A program made the position numbers and the translations under genes. Below the pieces are notes generated by a model. It made no database searches. It was not told the origin of the DNA and saw only the letters and a program-made list of their open reading frames with translations. From Stentor roeselii (Eukaryota > Ciliophora > Heterotrichea > Heterotrichida > Stentoridae): a stretch of 64,000 nucleotides of DNA. The stretch is taken from the NCBI GenBank assembly GCA_006503475.1, contig RSEH01000190.1:28666-92665 (forward strand), read 5' to 3'. The number at the start of each line of letters is the position of its first letter. Positions within the stretch are counted from its first letter, which is position 1. Of this stretch, positions 39,240 through 52,200 are shown piece after piece.

Positions 39240-42235
39240 CTAACTAAATAAATTCCTATTAAGGTTGGAATAAAAGAGTTTCTTTGCATCATATTTCTCC
39301 AAAGTTCCCTTTTCCCAATCCCAAGTATCATCATCATTCCTATAGTCAGTAAACGCTTTCCTTAACTTCTGAAAAGCAGTTTGACTACTCCAAGGTCCTT
39401 TATCAGTAGTATAAGCCCAGCCCTTCGACCACTCAACATAAACCTTAGCATTATCATCATTAAAAGTCTTATAAAGCCAATCCTCAATCTCCTTATAAAA
39501 CTCATTCGAATATTCAGTTCCAGGAATACACAAAAGGTCTACCCACAAAGCCACATCCCATCCTTTATCCTTATCAAGTTTATTATAAGCCAATGCAGAA
39601 ATAACAGGACGATTGAATTCATCATCAGAATTCTCAAAAATATGTTCATTTTTATCAAGTGCAGTGATTCTAATTTCTAAAGGAGAGTTCATCGGCCACT
39701 TCTTATTTCCAGCGTATTTTTGAACCATCTTGTTAAATTTCGTTCCAAAATAATAACAGGCTTGCTGGATGTAGTTTCGTTTCATATGAATAGCGTATCC
39801 GTTCGCAGTGACTCTTAAAGTCTGGTCCCTGACGTAGATCAAAGTATTTTTCGAAGGACCCCAAAGGTCATTCAATTTATCCTCAACAAGTTTCCCATTT
39901 GAATAGGCCGACATGATTTTGCACAGATAAGGTGTTAGATAAGGAACACTTGTTACTTTACTTAAAAGATCTGTGATGTAATCAGGATAAGTGTCTGAAA
40001 ATGGATAATTGTTCATGTTATCCACTTTCTTGCTGGATTCCGGCTTAACTGCCTCATGAGTCCAGATCTTTACCCAGGGATACTCAGTGAAAGGGAACAT
40101 AATGACTTCAATTCTTCCTGATTTTTCAGCGAGTTCTCCAATTGAATTTGAAGGATTTTCTTCATTTACAGGTTTTGCGAAGAGTTTATCAAAGCTGAGA
40201 TTAACAAAGCTCTGACATCTTAAGTTGTAATTTGGAATCACTTTCATAGTGACCTGAACCACGATGGTCCTTCCAAGATGTGCGAGAAGTGCTTTGGTGT
40301 CCTTGTCTTTCCTATCAAATCTCTTAACAGTGTATTTCTGTGAGTCACTAGTCACAACAGCGTAAAGTTCAACGACATGATTGCTTAAAGACCCATAAGA
40401 AATCTCGAAATTCTCATTTTTTACAGGAAAAGCACTTCCATGTGCATTGATGGCCAACATGCCACCTACAGTCAAATGCGCAGGGGCCGGTATATGCGGA
40501 AAGCTCCACCCTGGGGCATCTCCACTTCCTTCCTGCTGTTCTAAGAAAGTCATCAATTCCCCTAAAGTCGTTCCAGCTGAAACAGTCACTCTTGGTCCAT
40601 ATGGACCTTCTATATTGATACTCATGGGCGAAGGGTATTTGGTTAAGTCAACTAGAAGGACTTTGCCTTTTTCTTTATTTACTATCGTCAAAGGAGACCA
40701 GCCATGAACTACTCCTCGTGGCCGAACGAGGTACCCGTGATTTGAAGCCCAGTCACAAATCAAGCCGAGTTCTTCGAAGTCCTTCGGAGCGGCGGTCCAG
40801 ATTTTTTCAGCCTGAATGGTTCTGTCCCAGTTGGTGTAGAAAACTTTGTTGACACTCACTGGATGAACCCAGTCTGAAGGAAATTCGGGTTTTTTCTCTT
40901 TGATCACTTTGTTAAAGTCAACAGTTATGTATTCAAGATGAAGCAAATTACTGTTTACTGAAAAAACTGCAGTTTTTCCGTTTAATGAGAATTTCACTTG
41001 CTCCTGTGATTTCACGTCACTTAGGACTTTCGGCTTGGCGATTATGTTTAGATTTTCTCCGACGTGATAAGCGGTGGAGGCGAGGTCGATTTCTTGACTT
41101 TTCAACACAAAAATCACATTTTCACTATAGTCTGACATGTAGTCTCCATTGGTAACAACGAAGCTCATGACTGTCAAGGTGTTATTTTTTACTTTGATGT
41201 ATTGAGCTTCAATTGGTTTTGAAGATTTTTTGGTGATTTTTTCTGCTTTGCTAAAGGTTTTAGACTCGACTTTTTCGATCATGTAACTGTTCAGCTCTTT
41301 CTGTCCTTTCGGCTTGATCCAGAACCTGGGGTAAGAAAGAAACACGACGTCGTCTCTGACTATGAATGGATAATAATGCTCTTCTGGCTTGGTTTCAAAG
41401 GAAGCTCCGTATTTTAATATTGAATTCGACTTGGACTTATAAATGAAAACGTCTAAATTCGCTCTTCCATCTTCCAAAACTCCTCCTGCAATGAAAGCAT
41501 TTGATCCTTTAGACACACACATCGGATTCACAAGACTTACCGGCAATGAAAACGGCTCTACTCGTAAATCCCGATCCGCTATTCCAAGTGAAAAGACCTG
41601 CTTCGAAGGTAAATAATCAGAGCCATCAAAAACTTTTCCTCCTACAAAGAAAATTCTATTATTCAGCTTAAAAACTCCTGAAGCGATGATGGAATTTAAG
41701 TTGAAGTTAATTTCTTCGAGGTTTAGTTCATCAAAAGTCTTCTGATCTCCAACTAAGGAGAAGAAGTCAGTTTTTAAAATATTGTTGTAAGAAATTTCGC
41801 TCCATACACGATTTTTGTATCGAAAAGCATCAAAGGTCCTCCTTGAACGGAGGCTGAGTGTTCGTTTGACTCGACTGTTGTTCCAACGAAGTACAAAATT
41901 CCGTCTTGGAAAAAGACTTGACCTTCTTTTGTACTTCGAGGAGGCGATTTGAATTCATGCACCTTGTGTTCAGAGCAGTCTATGTAAAAAGCCCCGCTGG
42001 TGGGGGTGTTTAGCAAGTTTGAACCTCCGATCACGATTATTTTGTCGTTGTCTAAAGTTGATATCGCTGAGTCGTGGTAGATCTTGATCTTTCCATTTAC
42101 TTTCAACTTGTTTACTCTCTCAGATGTTATTTGGTAAAGGTTTTTATTGTGTCTGGAAAAGTAATAAAAGTCGTTCACTTCTTTCTTGACGATTTCTTCC
42201 TCTGGGTTTCCGCTTGAAGAACTAGTCGATCCCAT
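39240..42235 (-). CDS. Kelch-propeller/cholesterol-oxidase-like paralogue, one frameshift
   Basis: About 998 codons, colinear with the gene at 1587-4595, starting MGSTSSSSGN (Gly2 with Ser6, a good myristoylation context) and ending LNRNLFS-TAG. The frame shifts once at plus-strand 41812-41816: after LMLFDTK the homologous sequence continues two bases on as RVWSEISYNN. Restoring homology needs one extra A in an A5 run on the sense strand. Everything after this is intact, including the propeller remainder, the FAD-binding RPRGVVHGWSPL, TVSAGTTLGEL, LTVGGMLAINAHG, and all substrate-domain signatures (EWSKGWAYT). Either an assembly or sequencing error in the homopolymer, a very recent inactivation, or recoding. 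An assembly error is likeliest because the remaining 850 codons show no decay. An internal Met at 41546 is not a credible true start. Confidence 0.8.
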
Positions 42236-45200
42236 ATTTGTAAGGAATTTGGACCATGTGTTTTTAATGGTTTTGATTAATCAAATACTTTGTAAGTTTT
42301 TTTGGAAATCGGATTTTTTTAGAGGATGGAAAACTTGAAGTCAAAAGATTGGGGGAGTGAGAGGACTGATGGACTATTAGTGGGTTTTTGAGAGTTATTG
42401 GCATGTTTGATGTAAAATATGATCCCAGACTATATAAGTTTCCATTTTACCAAATTTTATTATACTTTTAAAAATGAAAAATAGACTAATTTAATAAATC
42501 GAAGAGTTTATGTGTCTTAGAATTTCGAGGATATTAATTATTGACTGAATTTTATATTGAAAAATTGATTTTTGGGTTATATTAAACATAAGCCTCGAAA
42601 AAAAAATTTTTGATTTACTTGAGATTTTTGGATTATCACTATAAGCAGACGCTATTTTACAAATGCAGGTATATTTTTTAGTATTTTTTACTATGTTTAT
42701 ATAAGATAATAATACAGCCTGATCTAATTCGAGTAAGTCCAAAAGATTATTAGAATCTAGATAAATTATGATATACTCGGTATAAAAATTAATAAACTAC
42801 TTGATAAATTTAATAGATATTTTGATTTAAGTATAATGATTGAGAAAGATATCTAATATAATTAGAAATTAAATCTAATCTTTCTAATTTTATATTCTTA
42901 TTTATTGTGCCAACTTCAAGAACTTGCTTAAATCAATAAATTATAAATAGTTAAAGGCTGTCTTATAGATCAAGAGATACAGAGACCATAAGTATTCAGT
43001 ATTATTATATTTAGGCTTATTATTTATTCCATCGTGAAAAATGCACCCAGCTAAATTTCAAGATCTTCATTTTAAATGATACCGTTCTTTAACTCTTTTC
43101 AAAATATTTCTAATGTGATTAGTTATGAAGGTGATACTTAATATAATTTATATATAATATTATAGTTGATGATTATGGAATTTGATAAAGACTATCAGCA
43201 ATCCTCACACAAAATATTTAGAATTAATAAATTCTAGTTAATAAAATTCTTTAGATAGTTTGGACTTAACCTTCTCCTTAAAAACTCATTTACTCGATAA
43301 TCAGAAACCATTTCCCAAGTGATACAAACTTCTATTAAATGATGAAAGCATAAGCAAGTAAAGTACTTCAAAGTATCAGAAACACGATAATTCCATTAAC
43401 CCTTCAGAAGACTCTGAAAATGCAGACAGATGCATAATTATTAGACTAAAAATTAAAAGAACAGCTTATCTTTAAATATTTCATCATTTAGTTGAATACT
43501 TTTGAATCTACTGATACTCTGAAAAGTAGTCTTCATGAGAGGAATTGCCAAACAAATGATCAACACTAAGCGAAGATATGATTGGAAGATATTTTTATTT
43601 ATTCATTATTGAGTCTACCATTCGAGCGACTTGTTGTCCTTAATGGGTAGCTAGCAGTTCAGTGGTAGTTCGATTATTTAAGAAGAAATTAGTTGTTCAT
43701 TTAAAGTATCTGTTTAATTCATACTTTAATTAATAAACATATATGAAAAATTTCAAGTTTACATCACAGGCATTAAACTGAAGAAAGGGTCTTATCCTCT
43801 CAAACTCATATTTTAACGAGTTCGCAAATCAAATGATCTAAAATATCTATAATACTAAGTTTTTTGACAATAAAAACTAAGTTTTTAGAACTAAACTCAA
43901 TTAAATTTTCTTCATAATCATATTCCGCTTTACCCTATCGAATTTCAAATCCTAACCATACCAAAGATCTTCAACTTACTTAGTATTTAAAATTCAATAA
44001 TTTAATCTAGTTAAGATTTGCTCATCAACATAATCATCCCTTAATAATGATCAAAAAAATAACTCAAATTTATCTTATACCTTCATTAATTATACAAAGT
44101 CTTCAACAAATATAAAATCCAATTTAATGATTTTCAGCAAATTACTGAAATAGGAACGCTCATGAGTTTAATATTTTAGAAGAATATTTAAATTTTCCAC
44201 TCTTTGATAATTTTTTTATATAACACAAAAGGAAATCTTAGAATTCTCAAAAAGCACTCAGGTTCAATGAAAGTTATATTATGAATCTATATTATACCGA
44301 AGCTAAATTCAAAAATTAAAAACCCTCTATTAGCTTGTAAATTTCTCAATCAATATTCAGTGATATAACGACTGAGAAAAGGTATTCTATTTATTTTAGT
44401 GAGTATAACTCTTATGATTTTGAAGCTGATGGATCTGAAGTTTCTTCTATGTTTAACTTTATGATATTCTGATCGCAATACTATCTTCAGAATCTGGCTA
44501 TTTAAAGTCATTAAGCTTAATGCTATTGAAAATTCATGTTATCATTAAGTACTTGGGATAAACTTATCATCAGTTCTAAGCTTATTTCATTAAAAACCTT
44601 CAAAATTCACTTTAAAAAAATCAGCTAATCAAACAACTAAAACTCAAAAAAGTGATAATTTCGACTGGTATTGATAAAGGAGATTTGAATTAAAAAGTGC
44701 AAAATAAAAAGATATAAATACAAGAGAAATAATTTAAATCGTGGATTCAGCATATACTAATCAGACTTATTAGAAACTAAGATTCAAGTAAATTTATAAA
44801 AATCAAGAAAAGATTCACTTATATAAGTTTATTAAGGAATTCTAACTTTATATTCGTGTGATCCATGTATATGATCAGGCGTTCGGGTACTAAAGTTGAT
44901 TTATTGAAATTCTCTTACTGGTAACTTTTTGGATAAATTCTATTTGGTTTATGTCAAAGTTAGTCTGGAAACTTTGAAATGTTGAGAGTTATTTAATTTA
45001 GTCTTATTTAGAGATATTATTTTAGGAGTTACTCCATTAATAAATTATAGTTTTTGCTAGAATTACAAGTTTATTAGATGTTGAGGAAATAGCTTAAGCA
45101 GTAAATTATTAGATTTATTAGATTATAATTAGTTTTAAAGTATATATTTTGGTTATATGAATGATATATATGTGTTTAGTTTCTTTCTGATAATGATTCT

Positions 45201-46297
45201 CTAATAATCTGATTAAATAAGTTATTTTATTACTTTAATGACAAATTTTCGTAATAAAATCTTATAAATATTTGAGTTCTGATTGATTAATTTTATGATA
45301 TCCTTTATAATTTATATATTAATAGGTATTAGTCTTACTAGTTAAATTTCTGCACGATTTTTAATAGAGTTTAATGAATTAGTTATAATCAATTGTCGAA
45401 ACTAATCAAATCGAGAAATTGACAAGAATATAGATATTTTAAGTGCTATACTTATGATAATACCTAAATAAAGCATTAAAGTCAATGCATTAGTATTATT
45501 ATTAGTGTTAAACTTATGATTATACTTAATTTAAGCATTATAACAATAAGATTGTATTATTATGTTTTATCTAAGGATTTCAATTAAAAATCTTGTTTAG
45601 TTATCCTGTTTTATTATCAGTAAACCAGATATTAATTCTATAGACTTTGATGTTTTTTTTTAGATTTTTCGAGTTTTATATAAAGATTCATCTTAATTCT
45701 TTAACTATAACCTTTAGAGCTCTGAGTTTGAAATACATAAATACCACTCTTTATATGAGATAAAACGGAATAATAGCCGAATTTGAATCTTTGAAAATTG
45801 ATAATGAGAGATTTAACAGTATTTATTCCAATATTAAGTGAATATCAATCATCTTCTACCTATTCAAATACGTAAGTATTACTAAAAATATCTTGATTCA
45901 GATAACCTTAGTATAGTTAAGTAAAAATAATTCTTACTAAAGTTGATTATAAGTTCATATCCTATCTCTCTAGTTTTTCCCATATATAGAATTTTTACAT
46001 TTTTCATTGAATACTGCTCGTCTGTTCAAAGTTAATTTTCAATACACTACTCAACACTGCTTCTCTTTCAAGATAATTATTTATTCATGAACTCTTATAA
46101 ATCTAAATATCTGACCGAAATTCAGTTTGAATAAATAAACTAATATTTCATTTATTTCAAATATTCGGAATAATAAATTGTCTATATTTTACAGTCCTAT
46201 TGTAAAACCTTGATCAAGCCTCTAATATAAACCTTCTGATATAAAACAATTTGAAATATATTCCTAATTAGGTAGATTAATCTGGCCTCTTAATAAA
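42236..46297. other. Four-kilobase AT-rich gene-free region
   Basis: No frame with a recognisable family signature was found on either strand. The sequence is very AT-rich with frequent stops. A few short stretches (around 43330-43560 and 44390-44480) read as weakly protein-like, possibly further relics. It contains one degenerate tandem duplication near 45.5 kb. It separates the second oxidase gene (-) from the RNF213-like giant (+), so it includes both upstream regions. Confidence 0.5.
45442..45563. repeat. Imperfect tandem duplication, period about 61 bp
   Basis: The block AGTGCTATACTTATGATAAT and onward at 45442 recurs about 61 bases later as AGTGTTAAACTTATGATTAT, with shared AAGCATTA and TATTATTAT further on. 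Two diverged copies only; no function apparent. Confidence 0.55.
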
Positions 46298-49200
46298 ATG
46301 AGTGGTTTTGATGATCCTATGAACCAAGTCACAGGTGACGACCTTTTTTTCGAATATAGAAACCAAGAATTAAAGGTAATAAAGGAAGCTTCCAAAAGTG
46401 TTCAACAAAGGTACAATTCTGAATTTGGATGTGATATCGACTGGATGATAGTCCCTTTGATTCAAATTATAGGCAATAGAATGAGTTTTGACCAAAGAAG
46501 CCAAATCTTTTGCGACCAAGTCAGAGTTTTTGATGGGATTTCGCCTATTTGGGATGTCATTTTAATGGGGTCTGCATACGATTATTCTAAGTCATATTTG
46601 GGGTTAGATGATATGTTCCTTCCGATACTTGATTTCATCAAAGGAAGGTTTTTAATTATGGATCTCAAAGACTTCTGGATCGAAGTGAAAATGATGGTGA
46701 GCACCCAGTTTGAGTACTTTGGCCTTATTGTTGTTGAATATTTCCCAGAAATCAAATTGAAAATTTTGATCTGTGCAGGAGACGATAGTACAAAAAGTGA
46801 AGCAATAGATAATGCTCTTGATGAGCTAAAAACATTAAAAAAGCAAATCATTCCAATTAAAAAAGTACTTGGGGATGATTTTTGTAATAAATTGATTGAA
46901 GATGAAGGTTTAATTATTAAACCTCGCCCAATAACTGAAGAAATAGTCCAGAAAATTACAGAGACCATGAGCCAAGAACTAATCAGTGAACAAATAATGG
47001 ATGAGAAAGAAGATTTTCTAGGAAACAAGGAAAAAATTCATGAATATGATGAAATTATGCATAACAGTCAAGAATTTATAGAGAAAAATAAAGAAATAAA
47101 ACAAAGAAACGAAGAAATATTTGAAAAAAATGAACTTCAATTTAAATCATCTGATAATGCAGAGGTTAGACCAGAAGAACAAATAATTGAATCTCAATTT
47201 AAATCATCTGAAATTGCTATTGAGGTTGAACCCAAAGCAAGTAGAATTGATAAATATTTCGAAAGATTTCAACCAAAAACAATAAATTATAACTCTCAAT
47301 CTAATTTTTATAAGGAACAATTAAATCGAAAACAAATTGATCAATCACCATTCAATACTACTGGTTCTTCAAAAAATAATAAAGAAGTTGGTCCTCGTGA
47401 GCCAAGTGAAAGTAGATATGGGCTTAATTATAGAAATTTAATAAATCAAAATAAAGAAGATGAGTCAATACCCAGTAATCAAATACTCAGCGCACTCCCT
47501 TTAAAGCGAAATCCTGAGTTTCCTTTAGAAATTGAGAAAAAAAGTGGTAATGATGAATCTTATTTCGATAAATTCACTCCAGGATTTACATTAAATGATT
47601 TACCAGTTGAAATAAAGAATCTAAGAAACTTCATTGAATGTAATAAGCAGAAATACCTCAATTACTATCGAATGAAAGATCAAAATATCAGTTGGATGGA
47701 ACTTTTGGTTCAATATCACTCAAATGAAGAAAATGGAATTGAAACAATTAACTTTTACGCTGAACAGGAAATTATTTGGAAAGTTTCTGTTTTTGGAGAC
47801 TTCTTAATGGATTTATTATCATTAGACGAATTAATTTTCCTCCACTGCTTATACAAAATAATTTTATGTGCAAAAGGTGACTTAATTGAAGACGCTCAAT
47901 CTTTTTTTAGTTCTAATGAAAAGGAATTAGTAAAGTTATCTGTTTCAATAAAACTTGAAAAATATGGCCTACCATCGATCAGTTCTCTTTTATTTTTTCA
48001 AGAAGGAAACCCAATCCAGCCCATTTTAAAAATCCTTGGATTTGAAATAAATACTGTAAAAAACCTAACCATTAGAAATGCCTCAAATAAAGCTCTTGAT
48101 ATAACTAAAGAACTACAAAGAAATTCTATAAAAGATTTACTGATTTTTGATGAAAATCAAAAAATTATTCCAATTAAAAATCTGATGAAGCCAACAAAGA
48201 ATGCTGTGTCAATTATTTATGTTGTGACTCGATGCACGATTAAAAATTTTGAAAACTCTCATTATTTATATGTTGAAGGAGCTCAAGATATTAAATTCAA
48301 AAAAATTGCGGAAGTAAATGATCACAAACTCGCTCTTTTTAGTGCTGAAGTGAAGATTAATTCATCTTTTGAAATTAGAGAAAATTCGTACATTCCAATT
48401 TATTGGTTGAGAAGAAACCAAAATATGAAAGCTAATAATAATTTCGAATTTATTTTCGATATTGAAAATTCCTATAGATATAAAGAAAGAATATCAACTT
48501 TCGAGTTGTTACTGATTTTTTCGAAGGGATTTGCTTCTGGAAATATTGACACATGCTTTGATGATTTTTGTCTAAAATTAATTGATACTTCATCAAACTA
48601 TCTACTAGATAAATCGAAAGAAAAAGACATATTATCTCTATTAGAATCAGAAGTTTCACAGAAAATTCTTGATTTTGATAAAAGTTTTAGAATTTTAGTG
48701 ATTCTTTCATTTTTGAAATCGTTTTCATTCAACCAAAATAGTTCCTTCTCTTTCAGGAAACTCATTGAAACAATGCAAAGTATGAAATCTGATTTAATGA
48801 TATTGCTGAAATCCAGAAAGACTTACTTGCCTGCAGTCCAAGGAATTGTGAAAGTTTTGATTTACCAGGCTAAACATCATGATGAAGACTTCAACTTCTT
48901 GAGACAAATAAAAGATTTTTTAGTCCTTGAAAAAATGCTTCAATTTTTATTTGAAGAGTATAACACAGTTTATGATGTTATTTCTGATAAAAATATAAAA
49001 ATCCTTATAGACTTGATCTCAAGAATGACACTTCAAAGTCAAGAGAGATTATTCGGTTTAATGATAAACCTTACAGCAAACACTTCAATTGTAATCGAGT
49101 TAATTTTAACTCAAAAAATTTTTTATGCAGAACCTAAAACTAAGAGAGACCTCTTTAACAAATATTTGGGAACCTTGAAACTAACTAATGATGAATTGTT

Positions 49201-52200
49201 AGAGTTCTTGACCAAGGTTCAATCATATACATCAAACATTCCAAATCTGTATGAAGAAAAAAATCTTTTAAATTTTATTTCAAGAATATTATTTTTAAAA
49301 GAAAATATTAATACTACTGAAACAGAAACTGTTATAAACATATTCAAGATAATGGACGAAATTCAATTATTGAATCACTTTAATTCCGATGAATTTATCG
49401 AAAAAATTATAGAAACAGATATGTTTTATAAAGCTTTTTACTTCATAAAATTCTTTGGTTTAAATCTATCGTTGTGGATTTATTCATGGTTAAAACTAAA
49501 CAAATCTTATTTCGGATTTGCAACAAAATCGAAATTTAATTTAGATAAAATAAAAAAAATTGATTCAGAAATAAAGAAATTAGATGAAATTTCCCAAAAT
49601 GAATTTGCAAAAGAATTTTTTACCATGGTCAACGAAGATGAATTTTTAGGGCTGATAGATCATTTTACCAAGGTATCAAGTAAAGTTTTTAAAGATATTT
49701 ATATAGAATCCTTTAAAAAGATTATCGGTTTAAATACTTTCGTCAGAGATTCAGTGATAAAAAAAAATATAATGAACAAAAACACTGATACGATATATGA
49801 AGAAATTTACATATACGCCATAAGTGGGTGCACTGCTTCTGAGAAAGAATTGTGTGAAATATTAATCCTTAACCCTTCTGACTCTCATCCACTTTTCAAG
49901 TTTCTCGAAGACCCCTTAATACATAAAAATCACGAAGCTTATAAAAAAATTACGAACTATTTAAGAAACATGATTGAGGGAATCATGAAAGAAAGTATTT
50001 CATTCAAGGACTTTCAAATATTTGAAAAACATAATAAATTACAAAAGTTATCATTCATGAAATACATCAATTTAATTTTGCAGAACCCTTTAGAATATAA
50101 CGCTTTTCATGATATGTTTCAACTCTTATTAGAAAAATATTTAAATATCATTTCAAATTTGAATATATTGAAAATGATTCATTATAAATACATCAGAAAT
50201 CCAAGAACCGAAAATTCCCTGATAGCCTTTGAAGAGTTTCATTATACTTTGTGGGAAATGTCACTAGGGGACTGCTCGTTAAACAAAAAACTAAAAAACC
50301 TTGAATCTGAATTCTCAATCAATACAGTTTTATTGAAATCACTTCTATTTTCATCATACCTTAAGGATAAATCTATTGAAGATTTCGAATCTTGCATCGA
50401 AGATCAATATTATCCCTTTATTTTAAAGTTGGAAATTATAGAAAATCTTTCATTTACAAATGAATCTCTGCTAAAATTAATGATTTTTATGAGTAAACCT
50501 AATGAAACTATGAAAGAAACAACATTACTATCGAAAATAATAAGAAATCAAAATTTTTCAGAAAGATTAAATTTAATTCTGCAATCTTTTTTAAAATTTT
50601 TCAAAATAAATCAGATAGTTTCCTATGTTCTTGCATTGGCACAACTTCTTGAATTAGATGATGAGATAGTCCAAAAAGATTTATTTTTTCCCCTAAATTT
50701 TTCAGATGACTTTTTATTTCTAATCGAGAGTTTCAATGAAAGAAACTTATCAAGTTTCATTCCAGAAGAAGTCGACTCTTTGATAACTTTTTTCATGTCT
50801 CTAAGCGAATCCCGAAACTCTCTGATTCTAATAAACAGCTTACAAGAAGATGAAATAAGCTTCTGGAAGGAGTGTTTCCAAGAAAACAACGAGAACAAGC
50901 GTCTTACCCTTGAGTTAATCCAAGTATTTTCCAATACTTGGACCTTCTTGCACATAATAAAAGGATCAAAAGGCACACTTTTCACTTACTTTAAGAAAAT
51001 AAAAGAGCTTCTTCAAAACCCGAAGTACCGAAACTTCCTCGAAGAACTCAGCCGATGCGAGGAAGACCTTCATATTTTAGAAGAATACCACAAGTCACTC
51101 AACAACCTCGAGCAAGAAAAACTAAATAAAATCAAAATGATTGTCACCCACTCGACCTTCAATATTTTCATGCATCACTCAACATATGAAATCACTTTAA
51201 AAGTCCTCAAAGAAAACGGCGAGTGCAGACTTCACCCTCTTGACTTTTCTGAATTGAAAGAACTTCGAGACCGTGCATTGTTGAGCAAGTATATCATGGA
51301 CCAGAAGTCTTCAAGCAAAGAAATAGTCCAGGATGTGAAAGTTTTCCAGATTTTCGTGGATTTCGTGGAATGTTTGAACAGGTTTATAGAAACTCTTAAT
51401 CAACTTTCACATTCACTTTACAGGGATAGACTTGAAATTGATGAAAACTTTATGATTGAAAAAGGAGAATTTTTCAGAATGATTGAAGTTTGTGAGTTTT
51501 TTAGAGAATTGAGTGAGGAATACCAGGAAGTTCATCGACTTGCGATGAGAGAAAGTTACTGGATGAATTTTTTGAATGGTGAGAGAACGATTTTGATTGA
51601 CAAGTTCACTTTTAACCAAAGCGAGGAAAACCTGCAAGCAATTCTTCCACTATTGTCCTACATGAACAAAGGCATCCCTGATTTAAATCTGATGCAATTC
51701 GACCGTCCAAACGAAATGGTGAACAGGTTCAAAATAATAGAAAGCCAGCTGCAGCACTTCGAAACCAACTCAGACTCGCTGAAGCTCTACATGCCAGGAC
51801 TGGAAACAAAAGAAAAGCCTTTGGGCCACCTGATCCTCTTGGAAAACAAAGAGTACTACAGGTCAATCCTTTCCATTTACGCGATATACGAAGAATCAGT
51901 TCCCAGCATAGACTTAGTCTTCTTCTGCTACTTGTCAACCATTTGGCAAGAGCTAAAAATGTTCATAAATCGATGCTTTCTCAACCCAGAAAACAAAATT
52001 TACTCTTTGGTCTTCCCTGAAAACCTTTCACTTGAAAACCAGACAAAGCTGGAAACAAAGCTGCTGAAAAATTTCAAAAACAACTGCGGAAAATGTGTCG
52101 CGATTCTGACGACGAACTCGAGAAGCAAACTCGTCAACAACCTCCGGTATCAGAACCTGGTCCCTATTGAAAAGGTGAAAAGTTACTTGCTGCTGAAAGA

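Noticed and set aside
41546-41774. Two separate genes in the second oxidase locus
   Set aside because: Translation of the gap in the downstream frame continues the homology without a break, so this is one gene with a one-base frameshift, not two genes or an intron.
41805-41820. A 15-nt intron explaining the frame change
   Set aside because: A 15-nt removal does not alter frame, and the homology with the paralogue is continuous through the site.
42491-42742. 83-codon minus-strand open frame
   Set aside because: Composition matches surrounding AT-rich DNA and no motif is visible; probably chance or an old relic.
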